NCBI GenBank assembly: GCA_963921425.1
Contig: OY992837.1
Span: forward strand, 13,923,896-13,987,895
Reading direction: 5' to 3'
From: Dryas octopetala
Lineage: Eukaryota; Streptophyta; Magnoliopsida; Rosales; Rosaceae
Length of the DNA stretch: 64,000 nucleotides
Every line of letters starts with the position of its first letter. Positions within the stretch are counted from its first letter, which is position 1. The notes beneath the pieces are model-generated. The model did no database searches. It saw nothing but the letters and a program-made list of their open reading frames with translations, and had not been told where the DNA came from. Position numbers and translations under genes: made by a program. This document shows, piece after piece, positions 1-11,800 of the stretch.

Positions 1-1136
1 GCATCAGCGCAGAGGGTCGGCCAATAATAGCCTTGGCGAATGGCCTTGTGGGCTAAAGAGTGGGCTCCTGCATGATTGCCACATACCCCTTCATGGATCT
101 CCCGGAGGATGTAGTCGCCTTGTTCGGGGGTAAGGCAGCGCAAGTATGGCAGGGAGAAGCCCCGCTTGTATAACTTGTCGTTAATAATGGTGTACCGGGA
201 AGCTCTATGGCGAAGGCGCCGAGCCTCAGCCTTGTCCGCGGGTGGGTTCCCATGCTTAAGAAATGCAAGAAGAGGGTCCATCCAACTAGCTTGTTGCGCA
301 GATTGGCAGACTTCCATAACATCAATGCTGCGCTGAGGTAAGAACTCAACTGGGACAGACCTCCCAGGTTCATGGTCGACTGCCGAGGCAAGGCGAGCTA
401 AGGCATCCGCCCTTTCATTGTCCGCCCTAGGGATTTGTATGAGCTGGTATGCTGAGAATTGATTGAGTAAGCTTTGAACTTTGGTGAAGTAGGCGGTCAT
501 GCGCTCACCCTTGGTCTGGTATTCCTGTGTGACCTGGTTCACCACAAGTTGAGAATCGCTGTAGATTCGGAGTTGCTCCACGTCCATATGTAGTGCCAAA
601 GATAAGCCGGCAATGAGGGCCTCATATTCAGCCTCATTGTTGGATGCCTGGAAGCCGAAGCCGAAGCGAAGAGCATACTCAATGGTGGTCTGGTCAGGGG
701 CGATCAAAACAAGTCCGGCTCCACTGCCCTGTTGATTAGAAGACCCATCAACATATAAAGACCAGATTGGGCGATCCGGCCTGATTGCCGGAGTAGAAGA
801 AGTTGGTGGATCGGTGGTCGACACAATGGCGGAGGAGGGCTCAGTCTCGGGTAGGAATGTAGACTCTGAAATGAAGTCTGCGATGGCTTGTCCCTTGATT
901 GCGGGCCGTGGGCGGTAGGAAATGTCAAATTCGCTCAACTCGATGGACCATTTGATAAGTCGGCCAGAGACCTCAGGGCGCTGCAATACTTGCCTAAGTG
1001 GTTGATTGGTGAGAACCACGATAGGATGAGCCTGGAAGTATGGGCGGAGGCGCCGGGCTGATGTAACCAAGGCAAGGGCTAATTTTTCTATCTCTGGATA
1101 TCTGGTCTCAGCATCTTGCAGGGCCTTGCTGGTATA
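1..1136 (-). pseudogene. Pol continuation: two RNase H domains and integrase start
   Basis: Below the TGA at 1137 the same frame runs open to the window edge. It contains the rest of the gypsy RNase H (YTSKALQDAETRYPEIEKL to about 930), a spacer, then a second RNase H of archaeal type: DGSSNQQGSGAGLVL near 700-760, SNNEAEYEALIAGL near 610-650, SDSQLVVNQVTQEY near 520-560 and ADALARLASAVD near 370-410. The integrase zinc-binding start, with HEGVCGNHAGAHSLAHK and GYYWPT, lies near 10-100. No other stop was seen in this stretch. The integrase catalytic core is outside the window. Confidence 0.85.
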
Positions 1137-4100
1137 TCACACCGGGTGCTCAACCCTGTCCTCAAGTCGAATTAGAACTGAGCTGGTGGCTGTCAGGGAA
1201 ACAGACAAGTAGAGGAGTAGCTCTTCCCCTGGCTCGGGTTTAGAAAGTAGAGGTGATTTGCCCATGTACTCTTTTAGATCTTGGAAGGCCTTCTCACACT
1301 CCGGAGTCCAGTCAATGTATTTTGTCCGAGCCTTAAGGGTTTTGAAGAATGGGGCGCAACGGTCAGTGGCCTTGGATATGAATCGTGTCAAGGCGGCGAC
1401 CCTGCCCGTTAGGCTCTGCACTTCCTTCTGAGTCCTGGGAGATTGCATATCGATCAAGGCTTTGATTTTTTCAGGGTTGGCCTCGATCCCCCTTTGGCTC
1501 ACCATGAAGCCAAGGAATTTTCCCGAAAATACGCCGAACGTGCACTTGGCAGGGTTCAGGCGCATTTGGTACTTCTTGAGCACGGAAAACATCTCAGAAA
1601 GTTTGTGGACGTGGTCCTCTGCCCGGACACTCTTGACAAGCATGTCGTCCACATAGACCTCCATGGACTTACCAATGTATTCTGAAAAAATGGAATTGAC
1701 CAAACGCTGGTAGGTGGCCCCGGCATTTTTGAGTCCGAAAGGCATGACTTTGTAACAATATAGGCCCCTGTCAGTAATGAAGGCCGTATTGTCCTGGTCG
1801 GAGCTGTGCATAAGGATTTGGTTATAGCCGGAGTAGGCGTCCATGAAACTAAGGAGTGCATGGCCTGCTGTGGCATCAACCAGTTGGTCAATTCGAGGAA
1901 GAGGAAAGCTATCCTTGGGGCAGGCCTTGTTGAGGTCAGTGAAGTCGACGCACATCTGCCACTTGCCATTTGATTTTTTGACCATCACAACATTGGCCAG
2001 CCAATCCGGGTAGGAAACCTCGCGGATGAAACCAATTTTCTGTAACTTGTCGACTTCTTCCTTCATAGCAGCATAGATTTCGGGCTTGTACTGCCTGCGC
2101 TTTTGGCGGACGGGGCGGTGCCGCGGATTAAGACTTAGGCGATGGGAGATCACCTCCGGAGAGATCCCAGGCATGTCATCATAGGACCAGGCAAAGACTT
2201 CAGCATTGGCACGAAGGAAGTTGATGAGTTCATCTCGGAGAGCAACACTGAGTTGGGTTCCGACCCGTACCCTGCGGTCCGGGTAGGCAGGTGAGATTAG
2301 AACTTCTTCCACATGATTGTCATCTGGTTGGGCGATAGCTCTGAAAGATGAATCACGGGGATCTTCGGGAGGGTCCGGGGTAGGGCAGGTAGGGGAGACA
2401 GAAACAGCCATAGAGGGCATGGCCTCTTTCTTCTTCTTGACGGAAGTCGTATGGCAGGACCTGGCTGACACTTGGTTGCCTTTGACTACCCCCGTGCCAC
2501 ATGGGGTCGGGAACTTAATCAGAAGCAAGTGAGTGGAAATCATAACCTTCAGTTGGTTAAGGGCTGGTCGTCCCAGGATGACGTTGTACGCTGTGGGGCA
2601 GTCGACCACCAAAAACTGAGTGGTTGTGGTAGCGGACGAAGGATACCTCCCAAGGGTGAGTGGAAGGTAGATCCCGCCAAGAGGGGTGACCATAAATCCC
2701 GAAAAGCTAAGTAAAGGAGCGACCGACCGGTCAAGCCTCTCTTGGTCAATCCCAAGAGCTGTGAAGGCGGAGGCGAAGAGGATGTTGACGGAGCTACCAC
2801 AATCGACAAGGATCCGAGCCACATCAAAATTAGCTATGGTGGCTTCGATGACCAAGGGGTCATCGTGTGGGAAGATCAAATCACGTTTCTCTTCCTCAGC
2901 AAAGGAAATGGGCGACCACCCGATCTTAGGAGTCTTTTTTCCACGGTGGAGGTCTACAGCCATAACGCCGGAGCATTGCTGAGCACTTCGGGCGTATTCC
3001 TTCCTAGCCCTGTTGGAGTTGCCAGCGAGGGTCGGGCCCCCACAGATGGTATTGACCCGCCCCCGTCGTTGTCCTTCGGCCTTGGCCTTCTCGGTGGCCT
3101 CCTTGTCTATAAAGCCATCCAATTTTCCTTCCTGTACCAAAGTTTCTATTGCCTCTTTAAAGGCTCTGCATGCCTCGGTGTCATGGCCATGGTCATTATG
3201 ATAAAGGCAAAAGAAGTTCTTGTTGGCCCGGTACCGTGTTTGTGGTGGGCGGGGTGGGAGCTTGGGAAGGATGTCCTTGATCTGAGGATACAATTCTGTA
3301 TAAGTAACAGTGAGAATTGTATAGACTTTGAACCTGGAGGCGTAGGATGTCTGATAAGTTTCCTCCCTTCGTTGTCCTCCACCTCTACCATCACCAAATT
3401 GCTTCTTGGTGAATTTACTGAACTTTTTCCCGGACCCCCCATGCTGGTTACCTGAGTAGGGCTTGGGCTGGGGTGGCACTATGATGGCCTGGTCGGTACT
3501 TGGGCGATCCATGGTGGGCGGCTTCTTCCCATATGTTTTGAATTCCGCAGTAGCATAGGCAATGGCCTCTTGCATAAGTTCTTTGTAGGTGCGCGGGTTG
3601 CGGCGGTTGAGTTCAAACAAGAAGTCCCCCTCTAGGAGACCACCCTTGAAAGCAGCGAAGGCTACCTTCTCATCACAATCGCGACACCGAGATCGTTCTA
3701 GCTGAAATCGAGTGATGTATTCCCGGAGGGATTCCCTGCTGCCCTGGCGGACCCGCGTCAGGTCATCCGTGGTGTAAATTCTATCGGTTTGGATGATATA
3801 CTGGCCCAGGAAGAGCTCTCGGAGCTCGTTGAAGCAATCAACCGAGCCCGGAGGAAGTTGGTAGAACCAGTCCCTTGCACTGCCAGAGAGGGTGGAAGGG
3901 AAGATTCGACACTTCGTAATGTCATCAGCACCCTTAGATTCCAGAGCGGATCGGAAACTCATGAGGTGGTCATATGGGTCTTCCTTCCCTGTGTATGGAG
4001 TGATTTTGGGAGGTCGGACGTCGCCAACCGGAGGAGTAGATAGGATGCGAGCTGTGAAAGGTCCAGGCAGTTCCCTTGTTTCTAAAGATGGGTGCCCACC

Positions 4101-4346
4101 CCGACTTCCTCCTTCCACTCTTTTCAGGCGCTCACTGATGTCCATGAGAAGTTGCTGGAGCTGGTCTGGTGGAAGAGAGCCGCTGTTACCGGAGTCAGCG
4201 ACTTGTTCACTTATGTAAGTGTTACTTTCTGCGCGGCGCCCAGCCGAGAGGACCTGCTCTTCTCCCCGTCGTCGCTTGGGACGGGGGGCCTGTTCCTCCT
4301 CCAAGTCTCGGGGGCGCGGGTTGGATCGCCCCTGCTCCTCCTCCAA
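1137..4346 (-). pseudogene. Gag-pol: gag core, zinc knuckle, protease, reverse transcriptase
   Basis: A 1069-codon frame. Domains in order: Retrotrans_gag core (residues about 115-230, YTGKEDPYDHL to LFLGQYI), a zinc-knuckle-like CLYHNDHGHDTEAC (about 380), an aspartic protease with DCGSSVNILF (about 515), then reverse transcriptase with FGLKNAGATYQRLV and the catalytic YVDDMLVK (about 915-945). The frame ends at a TGA at 1137-1139 within HPV-stop-YTSKAL, where the family normally has an aromatic residue. The same frame stays open on the other side, so the stop is a nonsense mutation within one polyprotein. The plus-strand frames here are shadows. Confidence 0.88.
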
Positions 4347-4882
4347 GTCTCGGGGACGCGGGTTGGATTCGCCCCGGTTCGTCCGCTAAATGACGACAGT
4401 CCCGGTAAATGTGGAGAGCGGTTGTCGTCGAGCAGATGACGACAGTCCCGGTAAATGTGGAACTCTTCAGAGCGGGTGGGATGCTCGCCAGATCGAGCCC
4501 GGCTGACCGGGTGGATAAGTCTCTTTTGGAAACCTGGGGGCGGATGGCTACCTTGCCCTACATCCAATTGGCGGGGAACATTTTGGTCCCTTCGGGGGGG
4601 ATCCCTCATCTCACCACTCCGGAGAGTGGTGTGTTCGTCCCTGTCATGGGGGTTCCTCCTCTCACCACTCCGGGGAGTGGTATGTCCTTCCCTGTCACGG
4701 AGGAGTCGCTCATAAAGCTGTGTTGCACCTTTTTGGAGGTCGAGCTGTTCCTGGGTTCGTTGGAGCTGAGCCTCCAATCGTTGGATGTACTCTTCCTGAT
4801 CAGATTCGGCAGTCTTCTTACCTCGCTTGTCAACCAGCGGGGTGTTGTCGACTTGGTCGAGGATAGGACCTCCGTCAGACAT
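4211..4882 (-). pseudogene. gag N-terminal region, frame-shifted
   Basis: An open frame begins MSDGGPILDQ at 4882, with a charged coiled-coil-like stretch (residues about 25-60) and a tandem repeat around HTTPRSGERR/HTTLRSGEMR. It ends at 4211 in a different frame from the main gag-pol frame that follows. The change lies in a stretch with a 46-bp tandem duplication (copies start at about 4390 and 4436) and a nearby pair of 42-bp repeat units that differ by one base in length, so the two parts were probably one reading frame originally. The start follows the leader and LTR, as expected for gag. Confidence 0.7.
4290..4460. repeat. Two adjacent tandem duplications inside gag
   Basis: A unit with core CCTCCTCCAAGTCTCGGGG occurs at about 4295 and 4337, and a unit with core ATGACGACAGTCCCGGTAAA occurs at about 4390 and 4436. 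The second duplication is 46 bp, not a multiple of three, and coincides with the frame change in gag. Confidence 0.75.
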
Positions 4883-4892
4883 TGTGAGGGTC

Positions 4893-4962
4893 GGTAGCTC
4901 GGAAGCTAGGAAGCTCGGAAGCTAGGGAGCTCGGAAGCTCGGGAGCTCGGAAGCTCGGAAGG
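4893..4962 (-). repeat. Short tandem repeat in retrotransposon leader
   Basis: Repeats of an 8-9 bp unit (core GGAAGCTC or GGGAGCTC) lie between the primer-binding site and the gag start. Confidence 0.7.
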
Positions 4963-5013
4963 TTTTTGCACCTCAACTGAGGGTAGAGAATTCAATGGGG
5001 AAAAGTTGTAAGT

Positions 5014-5031
5014 TTCCCACAGACGGCGCCA
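5014..5031 (-). other. Primer-binding site of the LTR retrotransposon
   Basis: The minus strand reads TGGCGCCGTCTGTGGGAA, three bases inside the LTR end. It starts with TGG, complementary to the CCA end of a tRNA, and resembles the TGGCGCC primer-binding sites common in plant Ty3/gypsy elements. Which tRNA is used was not determined. Confidence 0.7.
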
Positions 5032-5344
5032 AACTGTTGATACTCAAAAATGATAAAGCAGTCAACGTCGAGTCGAACCACGTAGGCCCGTTGACCCACC
5101 ACTGAGTGGATGACACGTCGAAGTGGGGCAGGAACGGGTAGCTGGGTCCGACTGGTGAGTAATGAGAGAGAATGATATCCAAAGCACCCTGCGCAAGTAC
5201 ACAAAAGTGAGCGGGAAGGGCACCGGTGTGGTGCCGGCCAAAGCTCCTCCGACGCTCAAGTCAGTGTTCAGAGAGATCTGAGAGCAGAGTGAGTGAATAG
5301 TATAATAATGATTTCAGTTGTCCTTTTGTGACAAGAAGGTACCT

Positions 5345-5352
5345 CTTTTATA
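5345..5352 (-). promoter_or_regulatory. LTR TATA box
   Basis: TATAAAAG on the minus strand, inside the LTR and pointing toward the gag-pol region. Its place, about 310 bp before the LTR end, fits the U3/R boundary, with transcription expected to start some 25-35 bp to the left. Confidence 0.55.
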
Positions 5353-5477
5353 GTACCTTTGGAAGAGTGTCAACCAATCCGGTGACGACACGTGTCCTTT
5401 GTGGTGACTTGTACTGTAGGAGCGCCACGTGGCACCGGTCTCGAGGATCCGAGTGAATTGACACGGGCCGGGGGCCC

Positions 5478-5575
5478 GGGAGGCTTGAGCTTGGGAGGCC
5501 GGAGCCTAAGAGGCCGGGGCCCAGGGGGCCGGAGCCCACGAGGCCGGAGCCTAGGAGGTCATGGGCTAGGAGCCC
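5478..5575 (-). repeat. GC-rich minisatellite in LTR U3
   Basis: Six or so imperfect units of about 16 bp with the core GAGGCCGGAGCC. It is far more GC-rich than the flanks. Confidence 0.7.
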
Positions 5576-5670
5576 AGGAAGGGCTTAGTCTTTTGGATCT
5601 AAGCCCAAACAGCATGGTGTTAGGCTTTGTGTGACTTGTCGTTACGCCGAGATGATTAGTCGTATGAACA

Positions 5671-8419
5671 ATATGCATTGTTGGTTAATTTATTAATAGT
5701 TTAAGTTTTTATGGTCCAATAATTAGGGTCCATTAGATTTTAGAGCTGGACCATTAATAATATTGGCATGAAGGACAATCAGCTCAGACATAGAGTGCGA
5801 GAGAAGAGAGAGCAGATAGAGAGAGACGGATGAAGGGGATGGGGCTGTTTGGTTAGGATCAGAACCGTTGGGTGTGTAGCAGATTCAGGTAGTGATAAAA
5901 TTGTCCTTTTATAAGTTAGTAATTCAATGTCTTTTTTGTTAAGTTTATTAGTGATTTGGTACTAAGAGATAATTTGCTCGGGTTCGAAATCTCCAATTTC
6001 ATCGCCCTCTATATTGTCATGTAAACTAAATATATTATTTGCATTTATATATTTGTCGATCTCTTCATGCACATACTGAGGTTACACGTGAGAGAGAATG
6101 TTAACTTAATTTATATATTGTTAGCCAACCAATTTCTTGAGAGTTTAAGTTTTTAAAGTTCAGTTCTTTTCATTTCTCCCATTGACAAATTTAGTTCCCT
6201 TTGTTATAGTATAAATAAATGGTATGAACTGTGCATATGTACTTTGTATGTAATATAAGTAGAAAGAGAAAAACTTGCATGTAATAGTACTTTGTATGTA
6301 ATATAAGCAGAAAGAGAAAAACTTGCATGTAATAGGTATACACACACTCTTTCACAATGAATGGTCGCATGATGTTCATATGAGAATAGATGTATACATC
6401 CTTTGTTATACACACAAAGAGTGTACATATAAAGGCACATGGAAAACACAGGAGCAGTCAACAAACAGTCTTAGCACGCAATAACAAAACATAAAAAGCA
6501 TATACAATGCATATATCACAGATTCAAAGTATGGAAGTTGGAGGGTCATTGCTAGAAATTTGTCTGCTAATCATATTTTATGAGTCCAGAAAGACCAAGG
6601 AACTTTCATAAACCTCAGGATCCTTTGGCACCTTCTCTAGCCGCCTGCACGCCTTGCATGCATACCTAATTTATGAGCAACCTAGTTTGAACTTTAATTT
6701 ATTAAAGCATATATTATTTTTTGATTAATTAACTCATAAATTAATTATTAAAGCATACATTAATTAACTCATAAATTAAGGGAGGCGATTATTGCACTCT
6801 ACTTTTCTCCTTTTTTTTTTAAGCTTGTTTTTATAATTTTTTTATAATTTGTATTCTAAGTTTACCCTTTATAGCTAGCTCTTGATTTTTAATATATTTT
6901 AATTTGTGTCCATGAGGCTCCCATCATTGAAATATGAATGCAAGTTCGTCTTATCCCTACTTATAGAGAGGTTGTTTCCCATTTCAAATTCTCAGTCTCA
7001 TGGTTGTAATGGAACAACCTTACCAGTGGAATATGATACCTTTAAACCAATAACATAAAAAAATAAAATTATGGCAACAACATACCAGAGCCTTTTAATT
7101 TCAGAAACAAATTAACATCAATTCAAGATCCAAGATTTCTATTTTTCTTACAACATAAGATCCAACATTCATTATTTTCTTCTCTAATTTAGAGAGTTGG
7201 ACAACATTTTTAGAAAAAAGAGATCCAACAAAGGATGTATAACTTCTTGGCGGCTGCGAAGGAGCACAACAGTTTTTTTTTTTAAAAAAAAAAACATTCT
7301 GAAAGATAAAAGCTATGAAGGGGTAGATTTGGAAACATAAGTAATAAAATTATATAAAAAAGCACTAAAGAAATAAAGAGAGTGCAAGAGAAGAAAAATG
7401 GAGTGTGAAAATCGTCTCCCTAAATTAATTATTTTGTGGTTGGCTTATTACAATACAATTGTCGCCTAATGACCATTAATTAAGCCTCCTAGGACACTTA
7501 TGCGCATACTCCAACCGCAGTCATAGTAGGAAGATTAACCTGCAGTGATGCAATCACTTGTTTTGTAATTTGTATTTGAAATGGTGTAGTAGTCATTTTA
7601 TTTATATTTTTGGTATGGCGTGTAGTAGTCATTTTATCATACCATCATCATCTTCAAATCTTTATCCTAATCATTTGAAACCCATATATAACGTATATAC
7701 ATTCTCGTCTTCCATTAATCCTTTCTATTACATGCAATGTCTCTTATTAAGGTAAATTTCCAAAATCTTTTCGTATTACTTCTTTGTATTTAATTTTGAT
7801 CAGCCTTTTCGATTTTTTATTCTATTTTAACTTATCTTTTAATTATAAGTGCAAGTTGTAGTCTACGCTGTATAAACCACTAATACAACTAATACAAAAA
7901 ATAATACCACTTTTATCCTCCACACTCGTGAATTCGATTGTTGCCCTGCCTCTTTGCTGAGTTCTTCATTATTATCCTACGTAAGCATTAATGAAAATAT
8001 ACAGAATTTCATCGTCGAGTAATTTTTATTTAGAAACAAATCATTTACATTCTGGTTCAGTTTAGTCCGTTAGGATCTAATTTCATTGACTGTTTACGTA
8101 ATCACATATAAAGAGTATGTATGCACCAAGGTACTTGAGAAGTTGTACCACAAATATGCCAAAAAAGGATAAATTGGGTTTAAATAATATTCCCTTATTC
8201 ATCCTCACACTCAAGGAATTATGATGTTTAGGACAGAATTTAACCGGCATTAATAATCAGTGAACATTGAGCATCCAAGTATTCACTGAAAACATTTTAA
8301 AAACCTAAAAGAGATTTATTCAAATTTGTAAATTACAACTGAATCAAATGCAATAAGTAAGACAATTCGATTCAAGATTGAAATTTGCTAATCTGAACTA
8401 GAGCTCAAAGTGAATTCCA
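5671..8419. other. Intergenic, no gene seen
   Basis: AT-rich sequence with many homopolymer runs. Open frames are short and show no family motif or plausible splice structure. Apart from a 48-bp tandem repeat (6241-6336) and a short repeated AT motif near 6700-6780 I see nothing definite. Confidence 0.6.
6241..6336. repeat. 48-bp tandem repeat, two copies
   Basis: Two adjacent 48-bp units starting ACTTTGTATGTAATATAAG differ at only two or so positions. Confidence 0.85.
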
Positions 8420-8426
8420 TTTTATT
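8420..8426 (-). terminator. Possible GLU1 polyadenylation signal
   Basis: The minus strand reads AATAAAA about 410 nt beyond the GLU1 stop codon. Position and sequence suit a plant polyadenylation signal, but transcript ends were not seen. Confidence 0.3.
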
Positions 8427-8837
8427 AATAGAAAGCAAGGGACAGGAATGGCAACCAATGTAGTGTTATCAAAGCTTTCACAAGAGTGAACTCTCAACTA
8501 AGCTTGAATTATCAACAGCAGCAGCTCTAACACGACTGGAACTATATGAACACGCTTGAAATTACTATTTCTGCCACAATCACTCACTATACAAACTGCA
8601 CTAGTGACTAGTGGAAAAAATGTTATGATCAGGTTCTTAGACTCCAGGCAATGACAATGTTCTTCTACTTGTTGCTTTTTCTCACCAATGGTGCCAAGGA
8701 CCTCCTAAATCCCAGTAATTAGCAAAGAGCTTTCCAATACAACAATTGTGTTTCTTCTATGATCTATACAGGGTGGGTTGGAGCTTTTGGGCTTTTTTTT
8801 TTTTTTCTATATTGACCTCATCTATGCCAACATCACT

Positions 8838-11800
8838 CTATGCAGACTGCAAAGTCACCTCACCAGCAGCTGTTCTCACATAATCTGCACAAGCCTCTGG
8901 GGTGTCTTCTTCACTCGGTGGAACCAGCTGCCAAAAGAGTGGTAAATATTTGTCCCAGTCCTTCAGGATAGCAGAGCCCTTTCCACTTCCAGTTTTTTCC
9001 TTAACCAAAAAATTAGTTACATTAGAACATTGCTTTTGAGTATTGGAATTGTGATGTGGGCATTACATAAACTAAGGATTCTAAGAGGGAATAGTGACAA
9101 GGTTGGAAGTTTAGTACTAGTTCCAAATTGATCACAATCATTATAAGGCATGCCTCTTTGCATGCATGTTATGAAAATAAATGCATTCTCATGCAGTTTG
9201 ATTCGTTCAACTTACAACATGGGCCTCAATAAGGCTCTTCAGCTGCATCTGGCCAACAGGAGCATTCACTCTTTGGATCTTCACAATCTCCCTATTTACC
9301 TGTTCAGTGGTTTCCAATATGTTATTGAAGCTGATACTATGTAAATAAATGGAACGCAACCAACTATAGTAGTTTTGAAATGGTATTACACTTATTACCA
9401 TGAATATTATGTAGTGAAAATATGACAATGGCTTTAAAATCAGAAGGGGAGGTAGGGGATTAAGTAGAGAAACATAGAGAACAATGCTCCAGTGCTCTTA
9501 TAGTTTCCAGTAATGAAAGTTGAGGTGCCGTCTTCAATAGGTACGACAGTAAAATCATAGAAGTATCATATATCTTATATCTAGACCACAAATGAAAAAG
9601 ATAATAGTCAAAATACCTAGGAGAAAAGCAGCATTATTTATTTATGTTGCAGAACATTTACATGAATTTGATGTCAGCTTTAGAGATCAGTTAACCAATA
9701 GTTAATGCAATCCACTCTCTATGACTTAACTAGAACACAAACTTGTTAGTTCAACCAAAAAAAAGGGAAAAAAGAGCACCAACTTGTTATGTTGCAGTGC
9801 CCTCGAGCCCTTATGACCATACTAAGTTAACTCTAATCCCTTTTTTCTAGACCCAAAGATGCGCTCACCACATTGGCCCCAATACCCCAAAAGGACAAGT
9901 TACTAGTGTGACTCCACATAACAATTTATTTAAATATGAAGAAAAATGCAGAGCAAATTAATGGACCTGCACAAAAATGAATATGAGCTACAGAAATGTT
10001 ACCAGAACATTTGTAAACCCGAAGGATGCACTTTATATACTAATTTATTAGATATCAGATTGTAATGAAGAATACAATGTCTCTAAGGACAGTAGGACCA
10101 TACAAAGAGGTAGAGGACAGCTGAAAGAAATGAAAAGAAAAGGGCATCACTGCAAACCTTGGGGATGAAAGTATCGTCCTCATCAAGAATGTATGCCAAA
10201 CCTCCAGTCATTCCAGCAGCAACATTTCTACCCACTCTGTCACAAATCAAACACATAAGTTGCTTAAACATTAACTCTATGTTCTAATTTTCTTGTCCCA
10301 TAAATATGTGAAGAGATGCTACTCACTTCCCAAGTACAACTACACAACCTCCAGTCATGTATTCGCAACAGTGGTCTCCGGTGCCTTCAACCACTGCTTG
10401 TGCAAGTGAGTTTCTTACAGCAAATCGTTCCCCAGCTTTCCCTCTAACAAAGATTTGACCCCCAGTTGCGCCATACAAGCAGGTATTCCCAACAATAGTT
10501 GCATCCTCAGGGCAAAAGCCAGTATTCTCAACTGGAGTGACAACCAACTCGCCTCCAGAAATACTCTTGTAGAAATGATATTGCCAATGTCAGACTTTTA
10601 TGAGCAAATTGATTGACATATGAAATGGCTGCTCACACCTTAGACTAGAGAAAATAGTTGGCCGGTAGAGTTAGCAATCAAATTAGCCGAACTTGATATA
10701 ACCCTATTTTTTATTATGTTAGTTGTCGTATTATCAAACCTCGAAAACATGTTCCTAAGATAAAATGCAGCCAATCACTTGAGACTAGCTCTTGAGCAAA
10801 GGAATCACTTTCAATGACAATTTTTCCTTTGTTTCATGTGAGAAGTCTATATGGTGATACCCAACTACTAAGCCAATAGTGTAATTATCACACAACTCCT
10901 GTACTTGACAGATTCGTAGCAATGCAAAATTTTCAACTAGCCAACTTAAATAATAGTTGAACTATATCTCTAGTTTAGTTGAACCTTTGAAATTTTGAAG
11001 AGTGCATTGAGAGATAGATACCTTTCCCACATAATCATTTGCCTCCCCAACAAGCCGAATGTTCATCCCAGGCGTCAAAAAGCAGCCAAATGACTGCCCA
11101 GCGCTCCCTGTAAAGCTGAACACAGTGAAGAAAACTTATTTAGCTTGCATCCAAATAAACAGAAATGTTGAGCAGGCCCCTTACAATATCTATATATGCT
11201 ATGACAAAACTACATCTTACGTTATGTTCAGCTGGCCAGCAAAACCAGTGTCACCATATTTTTTTGCAACTACCCCTGCTATACGCCCACAAACAGCACG
11301 GTCAACATTGTATATCTTTATGGTCTTATGCACCACTTTTTCGTTCTCAATTGCATCTGATATCTGTACACAAATATATTTCCTCAAATTTCTGTTACAT
11401 GTAGCAAATGCTTGCAGGTAAAATGGCAGAACGAATAAATCCTTTTTGTAAATATTCTAAAAGATAACAGCCTTTTACTTCAGCAAATGGTACAAGACAG
11501 GCTACCCTGGAGGAGTAACTTTTTGATGTTTTTAAGTGAAGTTAGTACCATCCTTATGCCTCAGCTGGGGGAGTTTTGAGGTCCCCCTTCAGAAGCTCAA
11601 TTTGTTCGCTCTTTGATTGCATCTATGAGCTCTCTTTTCTTTTTCTTTTTTTCTTTTTTGTTTTTTTTATATAAGAAACAATGTCATTGATTAAAAGGAA
11701 AATGTACTAAAAAAGAGGACAAGAAGCCCACTGCACTAACAAAAGCTCCTCTTAACAGTAGCTAGAAAAAATAAACACATCAAAAATATATCCAGTGCAT

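Larger units (their letters stand above)
1..5670 (-). mobile_element. Ty3/gypsy LTR retrotransposon, Tat-type, 5' part, decayed
   Basis: Reading from right to left, the order is LTR (5035-5670), primer-binding site (about 5014-5031), gag, protease, reverse transcriptase, RNase H, a second RNase H and the start of integrase, which is cut by the window edge. This domain order is Ty3/gypsy. The presence of a gypsy-type RNase H followed by a second RNase H beginning with a DGSS motif is the mark of the Tat lineage (known for that family; assignment here is by motif, not by a tree). The coding part has at least one in-frame stop and a frame change in gag, so this copy is not autonomous. The 3' LTR and the left target duplication are outside the window. 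Confidence 0.92.
5035..5670 (-). repeat. 5' LTR of the Ty3/gypsy element
   Basis: On the plus strand the LTR begins TGTTGA at 5035, three bases beyond the primer-binding site, and a matching end TGAACA is found at 5665-5670, giving near-perfect inverted ends (one mismatch) and a length of about 636 bp. It contains a TATA box on the minus strand at 5345-5352 and a GC-rich minisatellite in U3. The outer boundary is inferred from the inverted ends only, because the partner LTR is not in the window. Confidence 0.7.

Noticed and set aside
2742-3455. Plus-strand open frame of 237 codons within the retrotransposon
   Set aside because: It is the shadow of the gag-pol frame on the other strand; it has no family motif and the minus strand fully explains it.
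4590-4700. Regulatory hairpins from ACCACTCCGGAGAGTGGT repeats
   Set aside because: They lie in coding repeats of gag and are explained by protein-level repeat units.
5035-5670. Solo LTR
   Set aside because: A primer-binding site, gag and pol follow directly, so it is the 5' LTR of a longer element.
7558-7755. 65-codon plus-strand frame in the intergenic region
   Set aside because: Short, AT-driven, with no motif and no neighbouring exon candidates.
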